The notes under the pieces were generated by a model. The model was not told the origin of the DNA. It ran no database searches and saw only the letters and a program-made list of their open reading frames with translations. DNA of 64,000 nt from NCBI RefSeq assembly GCF_910592395.1, contig NC_088323.1:6760001-6824000 (forward strand). The letters are read 5' to 3'. Source of the DNA: Lineus longissimus (lineage: Eukaryota; Nemertea; Pilidiophora; Heteronemertea; Lineidae). The translations under genes were made by a program, and so were the position numbers. Shown one piece after another: positions 10,649 to 22,040 of this stretch. The stretch's first letter is position 1. Each line of letters opens with the position of its first letter.

Positions 10649-11509
10649 AAGATTAATAATTATGACAATGCAGATATTTGCCAAATACACAGACTGAACT
10701 ACAATAAGGTGGCGAATATAACGTTACATGGACACAAGTGTTGCGAGGGTGACACCCCCTAGACCAACCAGAAGCACTACAATACCAGAACTCGTTGCGC
10801 GGATAAGAAAGTCACGACCATTATCGATCATGTGTGGTACCAAAGATAATTATACGATTAGGAATCGGTTTCAGAGAATTGATTTCAATGGTGTCGATTT
10901 CTATTTACTTTCCGCATTTCATTCTTCATCATTTTGAACCTTTTTCCCTAGTTTGGGAAACTTAGCTATTTGTAGCATATTTTCGAAAATGCGGTAAAGA
11001 GTCGAAAAAGTGTTTTTAAAGTCGTCACAGATTAAATCCCTCATATAGCCAAAATTATCATCGTTAATATATCCAGTTATTTGCCTGTGCATGGCCTTTA
11101 TTACCAGGTAGGTGTTTTATCGATAACATCATATCAAACTACAAATGCCTTTTAATCAAAGAATTACTACCAACATCTAAGTTTATAACTTTTCGGCAAA
11201 ATTAAAACCCGTCAGCATCTAATAGCACTACACACTTGCAATGTCGATCTGGTCGAAATTTCAACGCGTTTATCTATGTTTTCTACATGAAAAGGAATCA
11301 AATACTCCTTAGGCCTTTTGTAGAGGAGCTCCTCATCCAGCGAAATAGTGTCTTAACAGTATTTGACCGAGTACATGTATAACAGAATTTCATAGTTAAG
11401 AATTTTCATTTGAGGATCGCTTCAGATCACAGCTCTTATGTAAATCGATGCAAACAGCACTTCATTACATCATTTACACCCAGAAAAGCAAATGTGCGAC
11501 TTCAATAGA

Positions 11510-11670
11510 TTAGGGGTTAGGGGTACGCCGTATTACTGGTGGGTCCGGAAAATAGAGATGCAGTTGTACACCGTGCCGTAGTGCAGTTATCATGCATGCC
11601 AATTTGCTGAAACTTGATATTCATATATTTGTATCTCAGTCTATACAACTGCAATGTTGACCTTTATATT
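11510..11670. repeat. Dispersed non-coding repeat, copy a
   Basis: Order of segments: GGGGTACGCCGTATTACTGG, AAAATAGAGATGCAGTTG, CCAATTTGCTGAAACTTG, ATATTTGTATCTCAGTCTAT, ACAACTGCAATGTTGACCTT. Copies or fragments recur at 12565-12630, 13935-14080, 38930-39215 and 50581-50640. No terminal repeats are obvious, and the family is unidentified. Confidence 0.75.
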
Positions 11671-12331
11671 AAGTACTTATCTTAATTGGAAATGTTCAAA
11701 TTCAATAACGAAATTCAAACTCTTTCACGAATGGCAAGGGCCTTCAAAATGCCCAAATTGCTATGTCGATGCTACCACATGTGTGTGATCTCAGGATGAC
11801 CGCCGAGGATGAGATATGGCACATAATTTAAACTAAAATCACCGTCAGGTGAGGTATTTATCAAAATCTACTGGCATTACGAAATTAAAACTCTCACTTA
11901 CGACATGAACGTGACTATAAAACCACTCGTACAATGGCGAGCAATAACGTGAATGTGAAACTCGAAGTGAAACAAAACGCTATAAGTGGAACGAAACGCG
12001 GCAAAACTTTCTGGCTATCCTACGAGCCGACCCAGGTGACTTGGACCAGAACGGTCAACAACTCCTTCTCAATTACGACCGGAGCGCACAGGATACTGGC
12101 AAATGCCACCAGTTTTCTGATAAACTGACTTCTACACAGACAATACGATATCTTATAAATCAGAAGATTCTTTGGTGTCTCCAAAGCAGATTATAACATC
12201 ATAATATAGTACCAAACATTAGATCTTCAAAAATCATAACTATTTCATCACATGACATTCTTAAATTGCATTTAAAAACACTACGATCACTAACGGCGTT
12301 GATGATTCAAATGAGAATATATTCAAAACAG

Positions 12332-12359
12332 AATATATATATATATATATATATATATA
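12332..12359. repeat. (AT)n microsatellite
   Basis: About 14 uninterrupted AT dinucleotides, preceded by AAAACAGA. Confidence 0.95.
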
Positions 12360-13689
12360 CGCTGCAATGTGCAATCCATTTAACAGATACGAGCGTGAAG
12401 AAAGCGACAAACTCAGGCACCATCATTAACATTCTTATCCAATTCCCTCTGCCTGTCGCAACTTCTCGAGTGCCGTGGGGTACCGGTTCAAAAGGTGTTT
12501 GACTAGCAACCTAAGGGTCTTTGGTTTGAACACGTCTGATCGTCTCAAGGGAGCAGCTCTTTAAAGGGGTATGTCATTCCTCCTCATTGTACTTACTGGT
12601 AGCTCAGGAGAATAGAAATACATACTGCAGGTTATATCATCATCATCATCATTTCAGAATCGTGTTCCTTCAGAACTTTTCCACATAGTTAAGACCATTT
12701 GACTGGCACGCAGCGCGAAATTCACAGCATGCAAATTCGCTGGAACTGGCTCTGAACCAATACGGGAGGTGGACGCAAAACAGTAACTGTCATTCTTATG
12801 GCCTAATAACTCAGTCGGCTGGTATAAGTCGTGGGTTGAATGCGTTGAAAAGTCAGGCTGAATTGACGTGGCCGAGATATCAAATGGTCATGCCGATAGG
12901 TTTTTTGAAACTCGTACGAATATTTTTCTGTTCTAGCACCTGTCCTGCGCTCACCATCATTTTAAAAAGGGTGAAGAAAACTAACAGACAAAAAATAGCA
13001 GACGAAAGTAGCAATGTTATGATAAGACAGTCAAGCCTACAACATTTATCAATAGTAAACGTTACTGCTCATTATCAAACCAACATGACGATTTCTAAGA
13101 ATTTTTGCCCGCAATTTTATCGTAAGGAGAGAGGCACAAAGGATTAGTCCTGCCAGAGTTTACAAAACAAAGGATCATCGTCAAAACATTGTTTTAAAAT
13201 ATCGTCGAAACCTGAGTAGCAAAAGTACTGTTAAACCTACTATACCAGACGTCTACAAAAGCACAAACCATAACACGGCACTATTTTCTACCAGATTCCA
13301 GAAAGAAAACCAAATTCTTGGGCATCATTTGACTCTTTAAATCAGACATAGCGATCAGATTTTTTTGAACTCATTCAACCCCAGCATCACCCCAACGCAA
13401 AAATGTGTGTCTGGCAAAAAAATGTTTTTGATGATTTGAAGAAACGTTTACGGACCAAGTTTCTTCGTATTTTGTCGCAACCGAGCCTTAAATTTTGAGA
13501 AAACTTTGGCAGCGGTTATGTCTGCTCAAGACGAGTTAAAGTTTTAAAGGTCTGCTGGCTCACTGCCCGAGCTAAACGGCACATCACTGATTAAGTCCGA
13601 GCTTAGGCCGTCATTACAGCATTAGGAGACTAGGAGGAGCATTCCTCTAGGTCAGGATGCTACATTAGTCCATCGCAGGTTAAGTTCCT

Positions 13690-13838
13690 GGGTAGGTACC
13701 AAATCTTACTCCTTGGTTGAGAGAAGCAATGTAGGGTAAAGTGTCTTGCTCAAGGACGACAGCGGTGGTCCTACCAAGAGTCAACCCACGACCTCATGAT
13801 TAAGAGCCGGGGGCTATAACCACTCTGCCACTGACCGT
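13690..13838 (-). mobile_element. tRNA-derived SINE, family B
   Basis: Read on the minus strand, GGTCAGTGGCAGAGTGGTTA (A-box region) is followed by GTCGTGGGTTGACTC (B-box region). The body segment CCTTGAGCAAGACACTTTAC is widespread in animal SINEs. The head cannot fold into a complete functional tRNA, and its body is unrelated to family A. Confidence 0.75.
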
Positions 13839-13934
13839 CCTTGTCTGGGGTTGAAGGAGTTCAATGTTAATTTGTTCTAATCACCAGAGGAAACTGTGAA
13901 TCTTAACAAAAGTGTGAAACAATGAGCATTTATG

Positions 13935-14080
13935 ATTAAAGGGCTACGCCGTTCGTAATTACTGGTGGTCCAGGAAAATAGAAATGTCGTAGTGCAGTTG
14001 CATAAGAATTTGCCGACACTTGGTACTATAGTATTTGTATATGTTTCTACACAACAGCAATGCTGAAGTTTGTATTCAGG
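13935..14080. repeat. Dispersed non-coding repeat, copy b
   Basis: TAAAGGGCTACGCCGTTCGT, AATTACTGGTGGTCCAGG, AAAATAGAAATG and ACAACAGCAATGCTGAAG appear in the same order as in copy a at 11510-11670, with divergence and a missing internal stretch. Confidence 0.7.
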
Positions 14081-14947
14081 GCGTATTCATGCAATGTGTA
14101 ATTGTCAATTCCATTGCAAATTTTGAATTTTTGCCGAACGACGTAGGCCTTTTAAGGCGAGAAGATGAATAACTCAGTAACCCTTCCCTGGTCAACATAA
14201 ATGCCGTCTGCAAATTGAAAAATTTCCGACGCTCAACATTTGCGACAAAAAACACCCTTTGATTACGCCAATTCTAGTTACGCAAATTTGTGGATTTCTT
14301 TAAAGACAATGCCATTATTATAATGATTTTAGCACGTGTCTTATATTCGCGTTTCGCTCTTCAAGTTCAAAATTCGCAAATATTAACTCGGTGACGATTT
14401 TGTGGCTTACTATATATCGAGAACATTCATTTATCGCATTTCTAAATCTAGATCTACGGAACTGAATACAAAAGCTGACGACCATGGGTGCCAAAAATAA
14501 ACCGGACATGCATGGTCAAGGGTCTCACTCAAAAATGTCCTGGGTTTAGCCCTGGCAGCTCGGCCAAATAATTCAAGGCTGATGTGTACCCAGATCACAA
14601 CTGTACTGGATATTTCTAGATTTCCACTGCTCTACTTTCCAAAGTTCGTGAGATATGGCCGAGACGTCGTAAAAGTCGCATGGTGTGTCGTTCTTGGATT
14701 AGAATAAACGCACAAGATTAACCAATCAGATCGCACCAGCGAAGGGTTACCGTCCACGACCAATTCAAAAGTTTCATATGACTATTAAACACGGTGATCA
14801 AACCATGACTCGATATTTAAAATACTCTCAGACACATTTATAACATTAAATCTTATCTGAATGCAGTCTGGTATCTTGAATTGAACAAGCAAAATCACCC
14901 CACCGCCCGCCCTAATCAGCATAGAGTGCCGTCTAGTGGTTGTGATC

Positions 14948-15697
14948 TCAATTATCTTCCTGCTGGTCGTCGTCCTGATTCTCAGACGTCCACAGGGTCA
15001 GGTTGTCGCGCAACAACTGCATGATGAGCGTGCTATCCTTGTAAGAGTCCTCGCTGAGAGAGTCCAGTTCAGCGATCGCGTCGTCAAACGCCTTCTTCGC
15101 CATTTGACATGCCTTATCGGGGTTATTTACAATTTCATAATAGAATACGGAATAATTTAGAGCTAAGCCGAGCCGGATTGGATTCGTCGGTGAGATATTC
15201 GAGGCGATATCTTGTGCTTGTTCGTAGGCTTCTTTCGACTGCTCCACGACGTCCGCCTTCTTGTCACCAGTGGCGACCTCCGCCAGGTATCGTTTGTAAT
15301 CGCCCTTCATCTTGAGGTAAAATACTTTACTGTCGTTATCCTTTGAGCTGGCAGCCTCGTCCGCTTTCTTGATGAGATGTTCGTCGAGAAGCTTGAGCAC
15401 TTCCTGGCATAGATCTTCCAACTCGGTGGCGATTTTCTTCCGGTACTCGGCCGCGACGGCATGCTTCTTGTCGTCGCCTTCCGTCTTCTGTTCTATGCTC
15501 GACACCACTCGCCACGCGGAACGCCTCGCCCCGACCACATTCTTATAAGCGACCGACAATAGGTTGCGCTCCTCGCTACTGAGGGTCTGCTCCATGGTCG
15601 TCACCTGCCTCATAGCTTTAGCCATGTCGTCGTAGCGTTCAGACTGCTCGGCCAACTTGGCCTGAATAACTAACGAGTCGCGTGAACCCTCTGCCAT
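14948..15697 (-). CDS. 14-3-3 protein, zeta-like, single coding exon (array copy 2)
   Basis: This is a 249-residue dimeric phosphopeptide-binding adaptor. The sequence is uninterrupted and carries [17 protein letters not shown] (about 44-60), [25 protein letters not shown] (about 132-145) and [18 protein letters not shown]. The tail is acidic ([12 protein letters not shown]). Pocket residues are K52, R59, R136 and Y137. Of the four it looks closest to ordinary metazoan zeta/tau proteins. Versus copy 1 it has a longer lysine-rich loop before [12 protein letters not shown] and starts MAEGSRDSL. The start is the first ATG after a splice acceptor 7 bases upstream. The stop is TGA, unlike the TAA of the other copies. 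Confidence 0.97.
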   Translation of the reverse strand: MAEGSRDSLVIQAKLAEQSERYDDMAKAMRQVTTMEQTLSSEERNLLSVAYKNVVGARRSAWRVVSSIEQKTEGDDKKHAVAAEYRKKIATELEDLCQEVLKLLDEHLIKKADEAASSKDNDSKVFYLKMKGDYKRYLAEVATGDKKADVVEQSKEAYEQAQDIASNISPTNPIRLGLALNYSVFYYEIVNNPDKACQMAKKAFDDAIAELDSLSEDSYKDSTLIMQLLRDNLTLWTSENQDDDQQEDN

Positions 15698-15722
15698 CTT
15701 GAATCTGCAACAGAAGAAAAAG
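15698..15722 (-). other. 3' splice site of a 5'-UTR intron, 14-3-3 copy 2
   Basis: In the minus sense TCTTTTTCTTCTGTTGCAG precedes ATTCAAG and the ATG. The exon starts at 15704. The 7-base leader remnant (ATTCAAG) resembles that of copy 1 (ATAGAAG). Confidence 0.78.
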
Positions 15723-17026
15723 ACATCACGTTATTAAAGATACAAACTAATCACACGAGATTGACGGCCGAGTTGATACCTGTGATAGATGACTCATGGT
15801 CAAGACAACATGATTGAAAGACGGACAAGTGACGCAGGGTTTTAATCAATTAATGCAGATGTCTGTTGTTTGGATGTGGGTTTGATCGAGACTTATCTGG
15901 GGTCTCCAGATGACGTCATTTGCACCAGTCAAGTACCACTATCTTTTGGCGTGACTGAAAAGTGGTTTAGTCCGGACCATTCATGACCAAAAGGTCACAA
16001 TTTGATTTGAGGGGAGCGGGTTGCAAAAATCACAACCGTATTCACGCCCTGGGGCGAACGACATTCTGATCCTGGCTGGAGCATACACCAAAATGGGTGT
16101 AAGGAGCAATGACAAACTGCCAGGGTACCTCCGAATTTAGACAGCAGGGACTTAAGTTGCTTGGTTGTATCATGTAATGTGAGCAGCACCAGCAAGGCCG
16201 ACAGGGAGTATGCAGACTACCATGATAGCCATCTGCCATTTGTCCTCAAGGTATTAAAGACTACAGCACAGTAAGGACTTTGTAAAGGATGATCAGTGCA
16301 AGGCAATGCCGGGGCAACTAGTGAGACTTTTTTTGTTTAGAGGGCGCTTCAAGTGTACACGGCATGTTGATACAATTTCTGAGGCATCACAGACGCCGTC
16401 ACTGGACTGCTATTGTCCACCACTCCAAATTGCAACCATTTCAGGAACATCTCACTCGAGGCTTGGATACTCCAAGGACCTTTGCCACTGGTACCCATTT
16501 GCCCGCGATGTGCCAATTCCCCTACTACAAACTACCTAGTTGGTTGGTCTAGCCTATTCCTTTCTGCTGAAAGAGCTGTCATCTTGCATGTCAAATATGC
16601 TAGGAAGCCAAAGCCACTTTGTCAGAGAGATGCAGGGAGTGGGGGTAGAGCCCAACAGATATACTATTTGAATCCAAGAGCTTCCATAGACATGATAGAT
16701 CCCGTCAAGTACCATTCTAGAGAAAGAACTTTTGGTATCGCCATGTTTAGAGAAATGCCCGTCAGCTTAAAGATTGTCCATAAACATGAACGTGTTTCAC
16801 AATCCTAAACGTTTGGAAGGAGGGAGGGGGTGAAGGTCTTGTCGGAGTGGTTTTCCAGGAAACGCTCGACAACAAACATCAATTTGTCAGTGTCTTATGT
16901 TCGAACTAAGGGCGGGGTCAGACCCAATTCTAACAACGTTATGATTGTGATGTTTACGGACAATCCATCAGAGTTTCACTCGGTGGTAGAAGGGTGCACT
17001 AAAAATAAGTGAGAAGACAATTCATG
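15723..17026 (-). other. Leader intron/upstream region of 14-3-3 copy 2; nothing named
   Basis: These 1.3 kb lie between the acceptor of copy 2 and the poly(A)-like block of copy 3. Several ORFs of 60-130 codons (15995-17012) overlap one another on both strands and show no motif. I see no repeat, SINE or clear promoter. Confidence 0.4.
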
Positions 17027-17051
17027 CAAGCTTAATGACACAAACTTTATT
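17027..17051 (-). terminator. Putative poly(A) signal of the third 14-3-3 gene
   Basis: On the minus strand GAATAAAGTTTGTGTCATTA is followed by AGCTTG; TTTATT lies at 17046-17051 on plus. It is a diverged version of the blocks behind copies 1 and 2. The adjacent plus-strand AAACTGCGACCAAG (17101-17114) matches AACTACGACCAAG behind copy 1. Confidence 0.5.
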
Positions 17052-19746
17052 CTCATCAAGTCACCCGAAACTGTTTGGGTCCATCCATTACATATCAATT
17101 AAACTGCGACCAAGCACACAGAAGTCACTAACACAATCCAACACTGTAGGGTTTGAAAGTGGAAAGCAGATGCCGGTAGGGAATAGTTAACACAGTGTTA
17201 CAGTTTCAGTTACAGGGGCAGAGCAAAGGAACAATACAAGAGTACGAGCGCCGACCTATCTGTCGAGCATCAACTAAATACATTACGCCATAAATATAGG
17301 TGGCGCCACATTTTGACAAACCTCGATTGCATCGCTGCAAACATAAATACACAGGGCCTTGTTTTCGTGCCCGGGGTCTGGATTGTATGATAGTGTTATA
17401 GATGGCGCTATCGTCGATCGAGTTGCAGGTGCAGTGTTGAATTCGAAGGAAAAGCGAGATCGAAAGAAATTTAACTCGGGTTTTTACAGGAATTTCGAAA
17501 TATATTTTTTCAAATAATGTACTCTGTCCATTTTATGCAGCAAAGCTTTAAATTAAAAGGTTGTGTACTCAAATATTGTGACAGCCACCACTAATTCACA
17601 GTGACATGCTCCCTAAAAAGAGGTTGTTGACTCCATCTACAAGTCAGCAAGTTCTCACAAATTTCAAGTACATGGTATTAAACTCTTGTCGGAAGTATAA
17701 TGAAATGAATTGTACAACTATGTACGTCTGAGGCCAAAAGGGACTTCTTAGACGGCTTTTTCAATGACAAATGCTTACTAAAAGCTTGCAGCATGATGTA
17801 ACTCTGCTCTGAGTCACCAGTTACAGTAGCCATGCAACTGTGCTGCCATCTATACTTAAAGTAGTGAATGATATTATTGCAGATTGCTTTGGCGTCGGAC
17901 CAATTTGAGCCCACAACAAGTGGTTCAAGGCACAATAGAGAGGTACAGATTTTGATTCGAGAATGGCAACGAGAACAGATGATTTTTTCTTCTCTGAATA
18001 TTAGTCATCAAGTTGATTGTTTTGAATTATTGCTTCTTGGCATGACAAAGACATACGCACAGTTGCATTGCATTTCTGACACAAGGCAATGCAATATCTG
18101 TCATCAAAATGCCACCTCATTCTTGTATCAAAAATCTGAACATCTTTAGTACAAGCTGTGCTACTGATGATTCAGGTTGGGAGCAACAGGGTCATAAATA
18201 TCATTACTTGAGACACAAACCACAAAGATTACAAGCTTTAAGAGTGACATGAAGATATCAAGTTACAATAACCCCCCTGATTTTCGCAGTTCTTATAATG
18301 CTTGCAAATCATCCACTTCAGATTTTGCTTCTGTTCCCTTCTGCAAATGATTGCTTTTTCCAATGAAAAAATAGTCATTTTAAACATTATCACTCCCTTG
18401 ATGTTTGCTATTATTTTGTCTCTGCTCTCTTGAAAATATTAGGCTCGCGAAAATAAAGGGGTTTAAAGTTAGAACAGTATCATCGTTGAACGCAGACCAA
18501 CGGTTGAAAAAAGATGATTCGCGTTGCAGTTAGCTATCCACTTAACCCACAGAGCTAATCAAAACGGAAGGCTAAGTTTATAGCTTATCAATGCCAAAGT
18601 TCTTATTACACATGAAGTTGAACTACATCGGAACCTCCATACAATGAAGACTGACCATTGAAACAAGAATCCAAAATGCCCACTGAACTATACAGGCTAA
18701 CTACAATTTCTAATCGACCACACCTAATTATTAGAATAAGAATAAATTCATATTTTATAATATAATAATTATCAATAATGTTATGACAGCATTTCATGAG
18801 AATGACGTATCACCCTGAATAGTCAGCACCTTATATTCACCAAGGGTATTCCTCGGTGAAAGGGATGTCATTCTGAACTCGAACCAAGGAACACCCTCGG
18901 AGAACGGGGTGCCATTTCTACAGGGTGTAAATGAAGGTTGTTGTTCTGAGCGAACAACCCAGGACATGCGATTATGATCATTCAGCGTAAATCAGCAATG
19001 AGATAGGTCAATTTTCATATTTGAAACTTTGGTTCAAACTATAGAAAAATTTGGGTGTATTACAGGTGACCCCACTCCAACACACCAACAAGGATATAAT
19101 AATCAGAAGAACTTTCCAGATACATTATTAGTCCACCAAGGATGGCACAAACTCAAAAGTTTTATTTTACTTCAAAACAAGGATATGTCATGTATTGATT
19201 CCAAAAGAGTCAGGTATTTTGACCCATAAGGGTTAATGTTTACCCGACTCCTCTCCTCCTCATTATTATCATGGTTTTAATGAGCAACTTCAAAGTGTTC
19301 CAAGTATTGTGCGAATTTCAAACCTCTGAAGTCTTAATACATTTGCTATGACCTGGATGATGTGAAGCCCAAAGCCCAGCTTCATCTCCAAATGAATTAC
19401 ACAACATTAATGACAGACAATATAACATTTCTTCGTTTGGCAATTCCAACGAAGTGCCAGTAAAGGTTATTATAACTCTGACTCCAGTGCAAATTGATCA
19501 AACAGCATTCTCACAAGACATTTGCAGCCAAGTGATGGGCAACATAAATTGGTAAGAAAATAAAACTCTCGAGAAAAGTAACTTAATCAGGAAAATGACA
19601 TTCTGAATATTTGTGGTGTTCTGATGAAAATAGAATGATCCTGGTTCAACTCAACAGAGAGAAGCGTGGTGAATGTTTTGAGTCCCCATGTCTCTTTTAT
19701 GTAGTGTGACGTACAGCGCCACCATTTGGGGTTAATGGTATTACTA
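17052..19746 (-). other. Probable 3' UTR / downstream region of the third 14-3-3 gene
   Basis: There is no coding sequence here. It includes an inverted-repeat element (18269-18466) and an alternative poly(A)-like TTTATT near 19163. Just after the stop, the minus strand reads GGTGGCGCTGTACGTC, similar to GGTAGCGCTGTATGTC after copy 1, consistent with related 3' UTRs. Nothing else is recognised. Confidence 0.4.
18269..18466. mobile_element. MITE of the TTTTCGCG family, diverged copy
   Basis: AACCCCCCTGATTTTCGCAG at the left is mirrored by CTCGCGAAAATAAAGGGGTTT at the right. The same terminal motif defines 40914-41081. There is no ORF, and the copy is more decayed than the second one. Confidence 0.55.
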
Positions 19747-20514
19747 TTAGTCATCGCCACCCTCGTCGTCTTGGTTGTCCGATGTCGACCAGAGTGTAAG
19801 GTTGTCGCGCAGTAACTGCATGATGAGGGTGCTATCCTTATACGACTCCTCGCTCAACGAATCCAACTCAGCGATGGCGTCATCGAACGCCTCCTTAGCC
19901 ATTGAACAGGCCTGTGATGGATCGTCAGCAATTTCGTAATGGAATACGGAGAAATTGAGTGCAAGGCCCAGTCGGATTGGATGAGTTGGAGGCATGCTGG
20001 CATCATTTTTGGCGGTGTCGTACGCTTTTTGGTAAGCATCTTTGGAATTCTTAACAGCGGCCGCCCGGTCATCACCTGTCGCAACCTCGGCCAGGTATCG
20101 GTGATAATCGCCCTTCATCTTCAAGTAGAACACCAGACTCTCAAACTTATTACTGCCGTCCTTCCCAGCGTCGTCAGCCTTAGCACTGGGGATGAGCTTC
20201 GTATCCAAGAGGATGAGAACCTTTTGGCAAAGATCCTTCAACTCCTGTTCGATCTTCATTCGGTAATCTTTCGCCATGCCCTGCTTCTGCTCGTTCTGCT
20301 CATTTTTGCTCTCAATATTTGATATTACGCGCCATGCGGACCGCCGCGCACCGACCACATTCTTGTAGGCGACGGATAATAGATTTCGCTCATCCATATT
20401 CAAACCGCCGTCCATTTCCGTGACTTGTTTCATCGCCTCTGCCATGTCATCATACCGCTCAGCCTGTTCGGCAAGCTTCGCCTTTGATATAAGTTCCTTT
20501 CGCTTATCTGCCAT
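19747..20514 (-). CDS. 14-3-3 protein, zeta-like, single coding exon (array copy 3)
   Basis: At 255 residues this is the longest of the four, because of an expanded loop of about 15 residues ([17 protein letters not shown]) before [13 protein letters not shown]. Family signatures [17 protein letters not shown] (43-59) and [18 protein letters not shown] are complete. Pocket residues are K51, R58, R139 and Y140. The N terminus [19 protein letters not shown] is zeta-like. The acidic tail ([11 protein letters not shown]) follows LWST, one residue longer than usual. No frame damage is visible, so it should encode a working dimeric adaptor. The start is the first ATG after a splice acceptor. Being intronless and tandem, it arose by local duplication of an already intronless copy. 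Confidence 0.96.
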   Translation of the reverse strand: MADKRKELISKAKLAEQAERYDDMAEAMKQVTEMDGGLNMDERNLLSVAYKNVVGARRSAWRVISNIESKNEQNEQKQGMAKDYRMKIEQELKDLCQKVLILLDTKLIPSAKADDAGKDGSNKFESLVFYLKMKGDYHRYLAEVATGDDRAAAVKNSKDAYQKAYDTAKNDASMPPTHPIRLGLALNFSVFHYEIADDPSQACSMAKEAFDDAIAELDSLSEESYKDSTLIMQLLRDNLTLWSTSDNQDDEGGDD

Positions 20515-20540
20515 TTTTTATCTGTAATGAGAAAAGGCGC
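20515..20540 (-). other. 3' splice site of a 5'-UTR intron, 14-3-3 copy 3
   Basis: In the minus sense CCTTTTCTCATTACAG precedes ATAAAAA and the ATG. The exon starts at 20521. Confidence 0.75.
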
Positions 20541-22023
20541 ACGATTGTTACTTCTCCGACACTTTAACATTTTCGAGGAATAATAGAAAAACAGTTTTTC
20601 AAAAGTTAAAGGATGTCCAGAAAACATGTAGGAGCTGTTACAACATTACAGGTGGCACCACCAGTCTTTTAATGGTTCTCATAACAGACTAAGTGCTGCC
20701 ATCTGAAAAGCCGTTGCAGCTCCTAACTATTTTACAGTTAGAGCTTCAGACAAGGTGAAAGGGTTTTATGGTCCTAGCGATATACGCCAAGGAATTTGAT
20801 TTGGAAGCATTTGGCCACAACAGACAAGGCAATAGGAAAATTGGAATCACTTCATTTGAGAATTTTGTCAGCAATAGGCTATAAGCCTCCTGGTTTCCAT
20901 CACTTGTATTGTAAATTCAGTAACACACAAAAAGCTGAATTTCGGGTCAAGCAATGCCTCCTCACGAATTTCGAGAAAGCACTGAAATGGAAGCTGATTG
21001 GGTACACCCAAATTCTTGACGACTGCTCTCTTATCAGCCTTGACATGCAACGTTTTGGACAATATCTTCACCAGGATACCTCCATTGACCATGGCCAGTC
21101 ACTTGTTCTTGCTAGCTCTCTACTCAAGACTGTCCTGTTGATAGGCAGACTCATGACTCCATACCATCACCAGGATACCCTCCAATGTCCATGGACACTG
21201 AAGTCACTGGTCCCTGGTAGGCCTACCCAGGACTCAGTACCATCACCAGGATACCTCTAATGACCATGGACACCAAGTCACTGTTCCCTGGTAGGCAGAC
21301 TTGGGACTCCTTACCATCACCAGGATACCTCTAATGACCATGGACACTGAAGTCACTGGTCCCTGGTAGGCCTACCCAGGACTCAGTACCATGGACACTG
21401 AAGTCACTGGTCCTTGGTAGGCCTACTCATGACTCCGTACCATCACCAGGATACCTCTAATGACCATGGACACAGAAGTCACTGGTCCTTGGTAGGTCTA
21501 CTCGTGACTCCATACCATCACCAGGACACCTCTTATGACCATGGACATTGGAGTCACTGGCCCTCAGTAGGCCTACCCAGGCTGCGTATCACCAAAGGAT
21601 ACTTCCAATGAGGGGTAATAGACTACCTGCCCTTCAAATCCCTATTCTCTCCTGGATACATATTTGCTTACTTCCAGTTGAAGGCTTTGCTGCCTCTTCA
21701 TTTCAGTCAAGCCTGTAACCAGCAACAGCCTAGATGGCAGCACCTACAGGAGAAATCTTGTTTACGACAAATGCTTCGCTTAAAGTAACATGGCTCAACT
21801 GTAACCCCTCAAATCAGGCTGCACTTTGGTTTGAGAAGCGAACACCACCTCGGGGTCTTGTAGGTCAAGATGCCCTATTTGTCATTTCAAGGTGAGGTAA
21901 TATAACCAAATCTACCCACCCATAAACACTAGCAAAATTTCGAAAACTATGAATCCAGGAGATCAAGGAACTGAATTAAACCCCAGGTCGATATTAAAGG
22001 GAAAACAAACACTTTTTACAGGT
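20541..22023 (-). other. Leader intron/upstream region of 14-3-3 copy 3
   Basis: Apart from the 75-bp tandem repeat at 21066-21613 I see no feature. The ORF at 20796-21260 on plus runs into that repeat and is not credible as a gene. Any leader exon of copy 3 with its own promoter should lie here. Confidence 0.4.
21066..21613. repeat. Degenerate ~75-bp tandem repeat, about 7 units
   Basis: Units carry ACCATCACCAGGATACC, TCTAATGACCATGGACAC, TGAAGTCACTGGTCC and TGGTAGGCCTAC in the same order. They vary by deletions; the unit near 21390 lacks the CATCACCAGG part. Both ends are decayed. Confidence 0.9.
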
Positions 22024-22040
22024 TACTATTTATTTCAATT
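22024..22040 (-). terminator. Possible poly(A) signal of the fourth 14-3-3 gene
   Basis: TTTATT on plus (22029-22034) gives AATAAATAGTAACC on minus. Its position relative to the next acceptor (1.5 kb) matches the other copies. The flanks lack the TTCATGTCATTTAGC block, so support is weak. Confidence 0.3.

Larger units (their letters stand above)
10649..14947 (-). other. Probable 3' UTR / downstream region of the second 14-3-3 gene
   Basis: No coding sequence is recognised over 4.3 kb. It holds two copies of a dispersed repeat (11510-11670 and 13935-14080, with a third fragment at 12565-12630), an AT microsatellite (12332-12359) and a SINE (13690-13838). ORFs at 11934-12128 and 12836-13147 have no recognisable motif. 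The rest shows nothing I can name. Confidence 0.4.
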
